Assembly: GCA_002346535.1 (NCBI GenBank)
Contig: DDZZ01000041.1
Span: 30,871-94,870 of the forward strand
DNA length: 64,000 nucleotides
Direction: 5' to 3'
Source of the DNA: Opitutales bacterium UBA2995
GTDB lineage: Bacteria > Verrucomicrobiota > Verrucomicrobiia > Opitutales > UBA2995
Part shown: one piece after another, positions 1 to 8,591 of the stretch
Layout of the letters: each line of letters starts with the position of its first letter
Numbering within the stretch: position 1 is the first letter of the stretch
Notes under the pieces: generated by a model
Seen by the model: the letters and a program-made list of their open reading frames with translations, nothing else
What the model was told of the DNA's origin: nothing
The model's database searches: none
Position numbers and translations under genes: made by a program

Positions 1-293
1 GCATGTATTCCTTTCTCGATCTTGACGAAGTTGAATCAACATTGGAATCCCTTCAATCCCACGAAGAAGGTCCCTTTGTGGAAAAGCTTCCCGTTCAACC
101 CGGGAAAAAGGAAGCGCGCTTTGCACAGTTGCTCGGCGGGACCCAAGAAGTAGAAGGAATTGGTGTTGCAGAATGCCGTGAGGTCCTCGAAAAAAATCGA
201 ATCGAAGAACTGGAAAACGAGATGGAAACGCTCAAGGCCGAAATTCAAAATCTCCAAAGCGCCTTCGCGAAATTCAAGGAACAGTTCGACTAG
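1..293 (+). CDS. yceH: YceH/DUF480 family protein, C-terminal part
   Basis: The reading frame is open at the window edge, so only the last 96 or so residues are present; the first Met in view is internal. The residues YSFLDLDEVESTLESL, then EGPFVEKLPVQPGKKEARFAQLLGG, match the second winged-helix half of YceH (DUF480) as I recall it, and the end is a heptad-like stretch (RIEELENEMETLKAEIQNL) that should form the short coiled coil often found at the end of this family. The molecular role of YceH is not established. The gene ends 12 bases before the convergent YbdG-type channel gene, leaving almost no room for a terminator. Confidence 0.8.
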   Translation, partial: MYSFLDLDEVESTLESLQSHEEGPFVEKLPVQPGKKEARFAQLLGGTQEVEGIGVAECREVLEKNRIEELENEMETLKAEIQNLQSAFAKFKEQFD

Positions 294-304
294 CTCCGAA
301 AATC

Positions 305-1555
305 CTATTGTTCCGGCTTTAGCACTTCGAGATCCTTGCCGGCCGGTTTCTGAAAAACCTTGAGTTTGAAAAGCGGAATAACCGACAAGAGGTGGTCGAA
401 TATATCGGCCTGAATATCTTCATAATAGGCCCAACGAGTATCGTTTGTGAATACGTAAATTTGTATCGGCAAACCTTCGGCGGTCGGCTGAAGTTGGCGA
501 ACCAGGAGCGTCATATCGTGCCGGATCAATTCGCTGTTCTTCAAATAACCCAAACAGTAGGCCCGAAAAGTTCCCACATTGGTCAAGTGACGGCCGTTGA
601 TTAACTGGGACATATCCGCCTCCCGGGAACTGTTATACTCCTGAACCTCCGCTAGTTTCTTTTCCAAGTATGGCTTAAGGATTTCGAAAAGTTTAAATCG
701 TTCCAATAATTCCTCATCCGCAAACTGAACGCTATTCATATCAATATTGATCGAGCGCTTTATGCGTCGGCCACCTGCGTCAGACATGCCGCGCCAGTTT
801 TTGAATGAGTCGGAAATCAAGGCATGGGTAGGGATTGTTGATATCGTTTTATCCCAGTTCTGAACTTTGACCGTAGTCAGGGTGACATCGATTACATCAC
901 CATCTGCATTATGATTCGGCATTTCGATCCAGTCGCCTACCTGAACCATGTTGTTTACGGATATCTGAATTCCAGCCACGAATCCAAGGATCGCATCCTT
1001 AAAGACCAGCAAAAGAACCGCCGTAACAGCTCCCAACCCTGAGAAGAAATAAATTGGAGATTTTCCAAAAGCAATTGAAAGAATCAGGATCAATCCGATC
1101 AGATTGACAACCAACTTGACCGCTTGAAGAAAACCCTTCAACGGCACCCTCCGGGTTCGATCAGATCGATTGTAGAGGCTGAGAACAGCATTCAAGAAAG
1201 AATCGATCACCCACAGAAAAATAAGGATCAGGTAAATATTGATCCCCATTTTGAGTCCCTGAACGAATTCTTCGTATTCGACAAAGAACAGCGGAGCCAA
1301 CCAGTTAATGGCTATCGCCGGCGCGATGTGAGTCACACGATGGAGCACTTTATACTCGATCAACACATCATCCCAGTCGGTCTTACTACGACGGATCATG
1401 GCGACGACCGTCCGCAGGATAATTTGCTTTCCTATGAAATGAAGTAAAAAGGCAACGACCGCTATGGCGACAATTCCCACCACGATTACTATCAAGTCGA
1501 TCTGTTCATTAGGAACGCCCAGATCCAAAAACCAACTCCTTAGAATATCTTTCAT
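305..1555 (-). CDS. ybdG: MscS-family mechanosensitive channel, YbdG type
   Basis: Inner-membrane channel of the MscS superfamily, expected to open under membrane tension and limit osmotic damage. At 416 residues it has the length of E. coli YbdG. About five hydrophobic segments lie in residues 20-190. The last is the Gly/Ala-rich pore helix (FFSGLGAVTAVLLLVFKDAILG), followed by the MscS beta domain with VGDWIEMPNHNADGDVIDVTLTTVKV and a YbdG-like stretch SDSFKNWRGMSDAGGRRIKRSI. The cytoplasmic C-terminal part carries NGRHLTNVGTFRAYC and NDTRWAYYEDIQADIFDHL, both of the YbdG subfamily rather than small MscS. Start is the ATG with the hydrophobic N-terminus behind it. It appears to be a single gene. 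Confidence 0.88.
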   Translation of the reverse strand: MKDILRSWFLDLGVPNEQIDLIVIVVGIVAIAVVAFLLHFIGKQIILRTVVAMIRRSKTDWDDVLIEYKVLHRVTHIAPAIAINWLAPLFFVEYEEFVQGLKMGINIYLILIFLWVIDSFLNAVLSLYNRSDRTRRVPLKGFLQAVKLVVNLIGLILILSIAFGKSPIYFFSGLGAVTAVLLLVFKDAILGFVAGIQISVNNMVQVGDWIEMPNHNADGDVIDVTLTTVKVQNWDKTISTIPTHALISDSFKNWRGMSDAGGRRIKRSINIDMNSVQFADEELLERFKLFEILKPYLEKKLAEVQEYNSSREADMSQLINGRHLTNVGTFRAYCLGYLKNSELIRHDMTLLVRQLQPTAEGLPIQIYVFTNDTRWAYYEDIQADIFDHLLSVIPLFKLKVFQKPAGKDLEVLKPEQ

Positions 1556-1606
1556 AATTTTGACTGCGTTCCTGAGCTAGTGAGGATAAAACCATGATGC
1601 AAGGGT

Positions 1607-2112
1607 TTATACCCACCGCATTGGCTCCAGTTCTTTCATTTTGGTGATTTCAATTTTTATACCTAAAAATTCATTGAATATATTTAGGTGTTCGCGGAAT
1701 GAGAACTCATCCTCTCTTTCTTCGTATTCAGCTACCCAGTCCGATAGTATATTCAGATTTTCATCTTGGTCTTTTATTGACTCGTAATTCGCTGGTTCCC
1801 AAAGACGAGACAACCAGCTTTCCTGACAGGCCTTGATTCCTGGATCAAGAAAAACAAATGATCCGCGTGCTTAGCAGCCGTATATATCACGGACGAATAA
1901 CACCCCTAGACCACGCAGGTTTCATTTGCTTTCAAAAATGCGTCTTGTTTTTCCAAATTGGTTAATAAATCTTCACGGACACCCGGTTGACCCTCTTTCC
2001 AGGCAATTTCATCAAGGTCGAGGTGAACCGATGCATACTCGTCGAAAAATTGTTTTGCCAAGGTGGTCTTACTCGAACCGGAGTTTCCGCAGATGACAAC
2101 GCGCTTTATCAT
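1607..2112 (-). pseudogene. Broken P-loop nucleotide kinase-like gene
   Basis: The first 68 codons read as a small P-loop ATPase/adenylate-kinase-like protein (VVICGNSGSSKTTLAKQF, then HLDLDEIAW), stopped by an in-frame TAG after ETCVV at 1906. Reading on gives GCYSSVIYTAAKHADHLFFL, then a one-base shift in a T-rich run restores FLDPGIKACQESW and the tail RLWEPANYESIKDQDENLNILSDW. Joined, the pieces make a protein of about 168 residues in family order, so this is one gene with a nonsense codon and a frameshift. Its ATG overlaps the hemW stop (ATGA), so it was once translationally coupled to hemW. The exact substrate of the family is unknown to me. Confidence 0.75.
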
Positions 2113-3254
2113 TCGGCCATCAAGAGCATTTCGACGGCAATTCGATCAGCGAGAAGTTTGCCCTTCAAGGTAAGATAAACCCGGTCTCCGTTTTGAATGT
2201 GAGCCAGGTCTTCCTCAACCAAAGAATTCAAGAAAGACAGAAATGCATCCACTTCCGGATTTCCGAATCTGCCTTTTAACTCCTCGACCGAAATACCCTT
2301 CCCCAATCGCAAGCCGAAAATAATTGCATCTTGAAGAAGACTTTGAGGCGACAATTGCTCTACGTCTTCACGATTCACCATTTCAGCATCCACTTTCGCA
2401 AGCCAATCATTGATGTCAGCGGGATTTCTATACCTGAAGTTCTGATACTGAGAAGCCGCAGAAGGCCCTACTCCGATCCACTCTTTCATTCTCCATGTAT
2501 TTAAATTATGTATACACTCGAAACCTAATTTGGAAAAATTGCTGATTTCATAATGTTGGTATCCAGAATCGGATAACAATTTCCAGCACAACTCGTATAA
2601 TTTGGCGTCCTTCTCAACATCCTGCCTAATTTTCCCCTTGGAAAGCTTGGCCCATAATGCGGTGTCTTCCTCGAAGGTCAGACAGTAAACAGATAAATGC
2701 TCGGGGCCAAGGCGAATGGCCTCCGCTATATCCTTTTTCAAATCTTCTTCGGATTGCCCAGGCAAGGCGATCATCAGATCAACATTAACGTTTTCAAATC
2801 CAGCTCTCCGAATCCAATCGTAAGCCTTGTAAATTTGATTTGGTCGATGAAGACGCCCCAGTTCTTGCAAAAACGAGTTCTGAAAACTCTGCACGCCCAT
2901 GGAGATTCGATTCACTTCGAGATCTTTGAGCACGCTTAACTTGTCCGGCTTAACCGTACTGGGCGCCATTTCCACTGTCCATTCAATGGGTTGCTGCCCG
3001 GCCACGGCCAAAACTTTTTCTCCAAGTCTGGCTAAATCCTTAGGCGGAAGCAGACTGGGCGTTCCCCCTCCCCAAAATACGGTATCGATTGGTCGATCCA
3101 GCCGGATCCAATCCAGCTCCTGTTCCATTCCATCGAGATAGCGATCCAGATCCTGTCGATAGGGCTTTTCCTGATAGAATGCACAGAAGTCGCAGGTACT
3201 TGCGCAAAAGGGAATATGACAATATAAGCCAAGTTCGGTTGTTTTTCTCTTCAT
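2109..3254 (-). CDS. hemW: HemW-like radical SAM protein
   Basis: Radical SAM protein of the HemN/HemW group. HemW members are generally thought to be heme chaperones rather than coproporphyrinogen oxidases. The iron-sulfur motif C-x3-C-x2-C is at residues 17-24 (FCASTCDFC) and the SAM-binding GGGTPS follows near residue 62. The fourth Cys typical of genuine HemN (CxC) is Phe here, which favours HemW, as does the length of about 380. RISMGVQSFQ and LSVYCLTFE are further family blocks. I chose the ATG at 3254, not the in-frame one 15 bases upstream, because a strong purine-rich site (GGGGGGAG) sits just before it and it overlaps the preceding stop by one base (TGATG). Confidence 0.88.
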   Translation of the reverse strand: MKRKTTELGLYCHIPFCASTCDFCAFYQEKPYRQDLDRYLDGMEQELDWIRLDRPIDTVFWGGGTPSLLPPKDLARLGEKVLAVAGQQPIEWTVEMAPSTVKPDKLSVLKDLEVNRISMGVQSFQNSFLQELGRLHRPNQIYKAYDWIRRAGFENVNVDLMIALPGQSEEDLKKDIAEAIRLGPEHLSVYCLTFEEDTALWAKLSKGKIRQDVEKDAKLYELCWKLLSDSGYQHYEISNFSKLGFECIHNLNTWRMKEWIGVGPSAASQYQNFRYRNPADINDWLAKVDAEMVNREDVEQLSPQSLLQDAIIFGLRLGKGISVEELKGRFGNPEVDAFLSFLNSLVEEDLAHIQNGDRVYLTLKGKLLADRIAVEMLLMAE

Positions 3255-4056
3255 CAATGCTCCCCCCACTCCAAATCGATCCTGACAAACCGATGGTCAC
3301 TAGCAAACAAGCCATCAGCCCCATCAAAAATATGACCCTTTTCACCAACCAGCTTGGCCGGAAAGTCACGGGACATTATGATAAAATCCACCGGGCGGTA
3401 TTCGTCCTCATTTTCGTAGTATTGTGTCCACCAATGGTCTCGCGAGTCTACACAATCAACAGCGGAAGCGACCACGTAATCGCCACGTTTCTGGAGAAGA
3501 CGTATAGTGGAAGTTCCCTTGGTTTCATTCAAATCACTCATTATCAGAAAAGGTAAGGCGTCATCCTTCTGCTTTTCCAATATCCGCTTCCGGGTGGCCA
3601 ATACTTCAGAGCGGCGCTGATCATCCGATTGCGGATCTTCTTCAAAATCCGACCACTTACTCTTCAAATGCAGGCCGTATACTTTCCAATGGAGGTTATT
3701 AAATTTGAATTCAACTTCCATCAAACGGCGCTTCACCGCAATCACCTCCCAAAAATATTCGAATGTCAGGTCCGTCTGAGTAGTCATTGAAACCGGTAAT
3801 CAAGGCCTTCCTCTCTTATATCGCTTTGCAATTCCGTTAAATAGGTCTCCGGACGCATTTCCTGAAGTACCTGTCGCATGGCCCCTTTTTTAACCTCAGC
3901 CTTGGGGAAGTTTCGCCGATACTGCCCATCTGCCCAGCGATTCAACTCCAGATAATTGTAAACATTGTAAGTGGCTACGCAGACGGTCTCCGCCTTGAGC
4001 GGCAGACAGACCATTAACAAAAACGAGATCCTAAGAATAGAGCTCGCCACTCTTCT
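3254..4056 (-). pseudogene. Split endonuclease/exonuclease/phosphatase-fold gene
   Basis: Two short frames together spell an exported EEP-fold hydrolase. The first has a hydrophobic leader, then ETVCVATYNVYNYL and QEMRPETYLTELQSDIREEGLDYRF, and stops at 3784. The second begins at 3787 with DLTFEYF and contains YGLHLKSKW, MSDLNETKG, VDFIIMS and the ASDHR metal-site motif. Compared with the family as I know it, about ten residues are missing next to the QEM motif and about twenty between the two frames (the segment that normally carries the H-V-x-x-L-S-K strand). I infer a gene with internal deletions and a broken frame. Start is uncertain, somewhere before the leader. Phosphodiesterase activity is unlikely to survive. 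Confidence 0.62.
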
Positions 4057-4264
4057 AAACTCCTGAAGAAGTGATAGAGTTGAGATGTTTAGTTTGATGA
4101 CTAAAAGCTGAATGAGCACACGTTCCTGCGTGATTGAAGAATGAAAGAGGAACAACCAGCATGTCTGAGCAAGGATGCATGCAAACTGCATTGGGAATAA
4201 GGAGTATCATGCAAAATTCAAACATGCATTTTTATATCTTAAATAGTCCTTTACATTCATGCGG

Positions 4265-5509
4265 TCACGACTTCAGGAGGGCCTTCTCACGCTCCATCAA
4301 AGTGGGATGAGAATAATAAAAACAGCTATACAAGGGGTGTGGAGTCAGGTTGCTCAGGTTCTTTTCATTAAGCTTTCGCAAAGCCGCTACTAAGGAATTT
4401 GGTTCTTCCATGGCATTACGGGCAAAGGCATCCGCTTCGTATTCATGTTTTCGTGACAAGATATTGGATAATGGAGACAGCCAAGAAGTTACAAGCCCAC
4501 TGAGAATCGAAAACAACAAAAACGCAGGAGCAAGGCTGGCTATCCCCGCAAAACCAAATCCGGCATAGAACCAGGGTGCCCCGGCCAGATAAGCAATCAA
4601 CCAAAAGCCCACCAGCATGCTGATTCCTGACATGGTGATCATCTTGGGAATATGACCGAGTTTATAATGCCCGATCTCATGTGCGAGTACCGCCTTTAAC
4701 TCGTTATTTTTGAGCTGCTCCATAAGCGTATCATATAGGACAATACGGCGAAATTTTCCGAACCCCGTAAAAAAAGCATTGGAATGCCCTGAACGTTTGC
4801 TGCCATCCATGACCTCAATGGTTTTGGCTGCGAAGCCCGCTTTGTTGGACAAGCCCATCAATTCATCTTTCAACTCTCCGGATTTCAGGGGCTCTAGTTT
4901 GTTAAAAAGCGGCATAATCAGCTTCGGATAAAGAATCATCATCAAGAGCTGAAAAATAAACACCACACCGAAGCCCCATAGCCACCAGTTATGCCCCAGC
5001 CAATCAACCAGTTTTAACAGCAAACAAATGAGAGGAAAACCAATGACAAATCCGACCAGGCTACCTTTGATTTTATCGGAAATCCAAAGGCCCAGAGTAC
5101 TTTTGTTAAACCCGTATTTTTCCTCTAGTTTAAAGGTGCTGTACCAATCGAAGGGCAATTCAGGAATCGCGAGTAACAAGGTCAGAACAACCAGGTAACC
5201 TGCCTGAGCCCAGAGTGAAGTTCCCCAGAAATTTTCAAGAAAAAACCAAAGCCACGGTAGAAATCCCGATAGAACCAACAACAACAACAACAGTCCTCCG
5301 TAAACCGTTGTAATAAGACTGAATCGCGACTTTTCCAGTGAATAAGCCACGCTTTTCTGATAAGTTTCCTTGTCCATAACCTCGCGGTAGGCATCGGGAA
5401 TCCGATCTTTGTTTGCCCGGATATTTTTGGCATTCAGCAGATCTAGAGTAATGGACTTTGCTAGATCAAGAACCAGCAGTATTATAAAAGTTGTTATGAG
5501 CCAGTACAT
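4265..5509 (-). CDS. M48 metallopeptidase, Ste24/CAAX protease 1 type
   Basis: Integral-membrane zinc endopeptidase of family M48A. The catalytic motif HEIGH is near residue 277 (LAHEIGHYKLGH) and the third zinc ligand lies in the EYEADAFA motif about 80 residues later. The N-terminal part has a Ste24 arrangement: several long hydrophobic helices and the block LPFDWYSTFKLEEKYGFNKST, then KLIMPLFNKLEPL before the zinc site. The length of 414 fits bacterial Ste24-like proteins. Bacteria lack farnesylated CAAX substrates, so the role is probably membrane-protein quality control, an inference. Upstream lies the divergent xseB start at 5563, so the 50-base gap should hold back-to-back promoters. 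Confidence 0.88.
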   Translation of the reverse strand: MYWLITTFIILLVLDLAKSITLDLLNAKNIRANKDRIPDAYREVMDKETYQKSVAYSLEKSRFSLITTVYGGLLLLLLVLSGFLPWLWFFLENFWGTSLWAQAGYLVVLTLLLAIPELPFDWYSTFKLEEKYGFNKSTLGLWISDKIKGSLVGFVIGFPLICLLLKLVDWLGHNWWLWGFGVVFIFQLLMMILYPKLIMPLFNKLEPLKSGELKDELMGLSNKAGFAAKTIEVMDGSKRSGHSNAFFTGFGKFRRIVLYDTLMEQLKNNELKAVLAHEIGHYKLGHIPKMITMSGISMLVGFWLIAYLAGAPWFYAGFGFAGIASLAPAFLLFSILSGLVTSWLSPLSNILSRKHEYEADAFARNAMEEPNSLVAALRKLNEKNLSNLTPHPLYSCFYYSHPTLMEREKALLKS

Positions 5510-5562
5510 TTAAAGGAAACCATCCGTTTTAGGAGCTTGCTCCGAGCTAGGCAAGGTTTCAA

Positions 5563-5862
5563 ATGTTCACAAAAGAATTTCAAGAATGCGTTGAAAACGA
5601 TGAACATCGTAACAAGCTAACCCAAGTGAGTACATCGAAAAAGAAACAATCTTTTGAAGACGCCCTTCAAAATTTGGAGGCTATTATTGAAAATCTGGAG
5701 TCCGGAGAAGTGCCGTTGGCGGACCTGGTCGACCAATACGAAAAGGGAATGTCCTTGTTGAAAACTTGCCATGATCGCCTGAACGAAGCCGAGTTGAAGA
5801 TCGAAAAACTCCGCGAAAAAAGTGACCAGCCGGCGTTTGAAAACTTTGACCCGGACGAATAA
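5563..5862 (+). CDS. xseB: Exodeoxyribonuclease VII small subunit
   Basis: Small subunit of exonuclease VII, which with XseA degrades single-stranded DNA. The core SFEDALQNLEAIIENLESGEVPLADLVDQYEKGMSLLKTC is the XseB signature, a helical hairpin, with an acidic tail (ENFDPDE). The frame is about 20 residues longer at the N-terminus than most XseB. A GTG at 5629 (VSTSKKKQSFED) would give the usual length, so the true start could be there, though the ATG at 5563 has the better upstream AAGG. dxs follows 58 bases downstream, an order (xseB then dxs) common in many bacteria. No xseA is in the window. Confidence 0.85.
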   Translation: MFTKEFQECVENDEHRNKLTQVSTSKKKQSFEDALQNLEAIIENLESGEVPLADLVDQYEKGMSLLKTCHDRLNEAELKIEKLREKSDQPAFENFDPDE

Positions 5863-5920
5863 GGGCCAACAATCCACTCAAAAAAGACGACTAGACCGCG
5901 TAGTATCTGTGCCAGAACCA

Positions 5921-7849
5921 ATGGACAACCTCCTCCTATCAAGTATCGAAAAACCTGTCGACCTAAAGGCCCTCGAACCTGAAAGATTACCGCAGCTTGC
6001 CAAGGAAATCCGCGACCTTGTTATTGAAGTCACAGCGGCTAATGGCGGGCATATTGGACCCAATCTAGGAGTCGTTGAACTTACGATTGCTCTCCACCGC
6101 GTCTTCAACAGCCCCAAAGATCCTTTCGTATTCGATGTAGCACACCAAGGCTATGTGCACAAGCTGCTCACCGGCCGTCAGGGTAAGGCATTCGAAAATC
6201 TTCGCAAGACGGGTGGCCTGAGCGGATTCCTGACCCGTGAAGAAAGCGAATACGATGCCTACGGTGCCGGTCACGCAGGGACAGCATTATCTGCGGCATT
6301 GGGAATGGCGACTGCACGGGACCTGAATGGTGGAGATGAAAACGTGGTCGCCATTATAGGTGATGCTACCCTCACATGCGGGATTGCTCTAGAAGCACTG
6401 AACAACATCGTGCAATCGACCAAGAAAATGATGGTCGTCCTCAACGACAACGAATGGTCCATCGCTAAAAATGTAGGCGCCATTTCCAAGTACTTGGGTG
6501 AACTGATCACCAATCCAACCTACAATCGATTACACAGCGATCTGGAAAGCTTCCTCAAGAAGATGCCGGGTGGAGATTCCATCCTCCAAATCGGAGGAAA
6601 AGTAAAAAAGGAGGCTAAAGACTTTTTCGTACCCTCGTCTCTATTTGAGAAACTGGGGTTACGGTACCTGGGTCCAATCGACGGTCACGACTTTGAGATG
6701 CTGGAAAAATACCTGAAGTTTGCAAAAGATTCCCCAGAGTCGGTGATTTTACATGTCATAACCGAGAAAGGGCGTGGTTACGAAGTAGCGATTAAGCAAC
6801 CGGAACGTTTTCATGGCGCAAGCCCCTTTGATCCGGATACAGGAAAATCCTTGCCGGCAAAACCCAGCTCCCCGCCGAACTATCAGAATGTTTTTGGTGA
6901 ACACCTCACAAAACTGGCAAAACGCGATAAGGATATAATAGGTATCACGGCAGCCATGCCCTCCGGCACAGGTCTCAATTTGCTGCAAAAGGAGCTACCC
7001 GGCCAATTCTTCGATGTCGGAATTGCAGAAGAGCACGCAACCTTGTTCGCTGCCGGATTGGCAATCCAAGGCAAGAAACCGGTCGTCGCAATATACTCAA
7101 CCTTCCTGCAACGTGCCTACGATCCCATCATTCACGATGTCTGCCTGCAAAATCTTCCGGTTGTATTTTGCCTAGACCGGGCCGGATTGTCTCCTAATGA
7201 CGGACCTACCCACCACGGTCTTTTCGATATCTCCTACCTGCGCTGCGTTCCCAACGCAATCGTGATGCAGCCAAAGGACGAAAATGAACAGGTAGATATG
7301 CTGCATTCCGCACTTCAGTACGACCAACCAACTTTTATCCGTTGGCCTCGCGGGGCAGCTCAGGGAACGAAAATCAAAAATGAACCTCATCTTCTGCAAG
7401 TTGGTAAAGCCAAAATTGTCCGAAACGGCATGGACGTACAATTTTGGGCTTTAGGCCCCTGGGTGGCCGATGCAGAACGGTTGGCCGCCATCGTCTCAGA
7501 AAGATCCGGGCTCAATGTGGGCGTGATCAACGCCCGATTTGCCAAGCCATTGGATCGTGAGCTTCTGCGAATACAGGCAAAAACCGCGCAATTATTTGTG
7601 ACCTTTGAGGATAACGTCCTGAAAGGCGGATTTGGCAGTGCTGTCTTAGAAACTTTCAATGAATTGGGTCTGGAGAAACGAGTCCTTCGCTTCGGTTGGC
7701 CGGATAAATACATTGATCATGGCTCGTCGGTTACCAGCTTGCGTGCACTCAATGGACTGGATGATGGGACGATTCTCCAAAAACTTGAAGAAATACTGAA
7801 AATAGCCTTTAAAAACCGCATCGAGGATCCGATTCCAAAAGTCTACTAA
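5921..7849 (+). CDS. dxs: 1-deoxy-D-xylulose-5-phosphate synthase
   Basis: Thiamine-diphosphate enzyme condensing pyruvate with glyceraldehyde 3-phosphate, first step of the MEP isoprenoid pathway. The ATG at 5921 (MDNLLLSSIEKPVDLK) gives 642 residues, the normal size; an upstream in-frame ATG overlaps xseB and is not used here. Blocks in order: GGHIGPNLGVVELTIAL, YGAGHAGTALSAALGMA, the cofactor/metal motif as GDATLTCGIALEALNN, then the transketolase Pyr domain with the catalytic Glu in DVGIAEEHATLFAAGLA and the C-terminal domain VTFEDNVLKGGFGSAV. The metal motif is GDA rather than the usual GDG; the Asp ligand is kept. Likely cotranscribed with xseB. Confidence 0.93.
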   Translation: MDNLLLSSIEKPVDLKALEPERLPQLAKEIRDLVIEVTAANGGHIGPNLGVVELTIALHRVFNSPKDPFVFDVAHQGYVHKLLTGRQGKAFENLRKTGGLSGFLTREESEYDAYGAGHAGTALSAALGMATARDLNGGDENVVAIIGDATLTCGIALEALNNIVQSTKKMMVVLNDNEWSIAKNVGAISKYLGELITNPTYNRLHSDLESFLKKMPGGDSILQIGGKVKKEAKDFFVPSSLFEKLGLRYLGPIDGHDFEMLEKYLKFAKDSPESVILHVITEKGRGYEVAIKQPERFHGASPFDPDTGKSLPAKPSSPPNYQNVFGEHLTKLAKRDKDIIGITAAMPSGTGLNLLQKELPGQFFDVGIAEEHATLFAAGLAIQGKKPVVAIYSTFLQRAYDPIIHDVCLQNLPVVFCLDRAGLSPNDGPTHHGLFDISYLRCVPNAIVMQPKDENEQVDMLHSALQYDQPTFIRWPRGAAQGTKIKNEPHLLQVGKAKIVRNGMDVQFWALGPWVADAERLAAIVSERSGLNVGVINARFAKPLDRELLRIQAKTAQLFVTFEDNVLKGGFGSAVLETFNELGLEKRVLRFGWPDKYIDHGSSVTSLRALNGLDDGTILQKLEEILKIAFKNRIEDPIPKVY

Positions 7850-8024
7850 TGCTTTTAAAACGCTATTTTGTAGGGTTTTTAAAGATTTCTGCCTAAAATA
7901 AAAAGCAAACCAGTTCGCTATTAATAAAAATTCAAGGTGGCCCTCACCTAGGAAAGGGATGTAAACTGACGTTTAGTCTCTTTTCAACGACACGGAGCCC
8001 TAAAAACACAGGATTCTCCTACTT

Positions 8025-8591
8025 ATGAGCTTGTTCTCAACCCGTCTAAGAATCATTTGGAGAAGACTGGTATCAATCAGGTAGAATTGGCAAAGCGAAC
8101 CAATTCAACACCTTCGCAGGCCACAACTACCTTCATTAGAACTTTAGAGCCATTACCAAAGATCATCTGAAGGTGGTCATCGAAGAATGCTCCCAAGACG
8201 TTGACGAACGCGCCGAATTGGCTAAGTGTTATGTTTTGGATGTCATTCCTGATTCGACCAAGAACCTGTTAACGGTTACGACGCTGGAAAACCGACTGAA
8301 GAAGATTGGGTTTTCGAAATGGAAACACTTCCTGGGGCATGTAAGGCCGAATTCGAAAAACTCTACAAAATGTGTGCTTAATCAGCACAAGCACGTGATT
8401 TCACTAAGGACTTTACTTCCAGTTTAGCGATCCTGCTGAACAAACCGCGATACCTTCCCGACAGAAAAGTGAAAGCCTAGCTACGCAGATGCGCTATCCA
8501 AATACACCGGTGCAATTGCACGGTCCATAACAGAAGATTTGCGTTTCCTTGTACAGGCATTTCTCTACTGTGGCATCATAGAAATCGAATG
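8025..8591 (+). pseudogene. Decayed XRE-type helix-turn-helix regulator
   Basis: No intact frame, but pieces in successive frames line up as one protein. They are MSLFSTRLR, then after a shift LEKTGINQVELAKRTNSTPSQATTTF (an HTH_XRE helix-turn-helix), then after a shift near 8160 HLKVVIEECSQDVDERAELAKCYVLDVIP, then after a shift near 8275 KPTEEDWVFEMETLPGACKAEF, a TAA at 8379, ARDFTKDFTSSLAILLNK, and finally SKYTGAIARSITEDLRFLVQ to a TGA at 8589. That last stop overlaps the hemF ATG (ATGA), so the regulator was probably the first gene of a hemF-hemE operon. At least four frame changes plus a nonsense codon. The regulated target is unknown. Confidence 0.62.

Noticed and set aside
1903..1908. 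TAG in the kinase-like gene as possible recoding or amber suppression
   Set aside because: A second lesion, a frameshift, follows about 70 bases on, so simple decay explains both.
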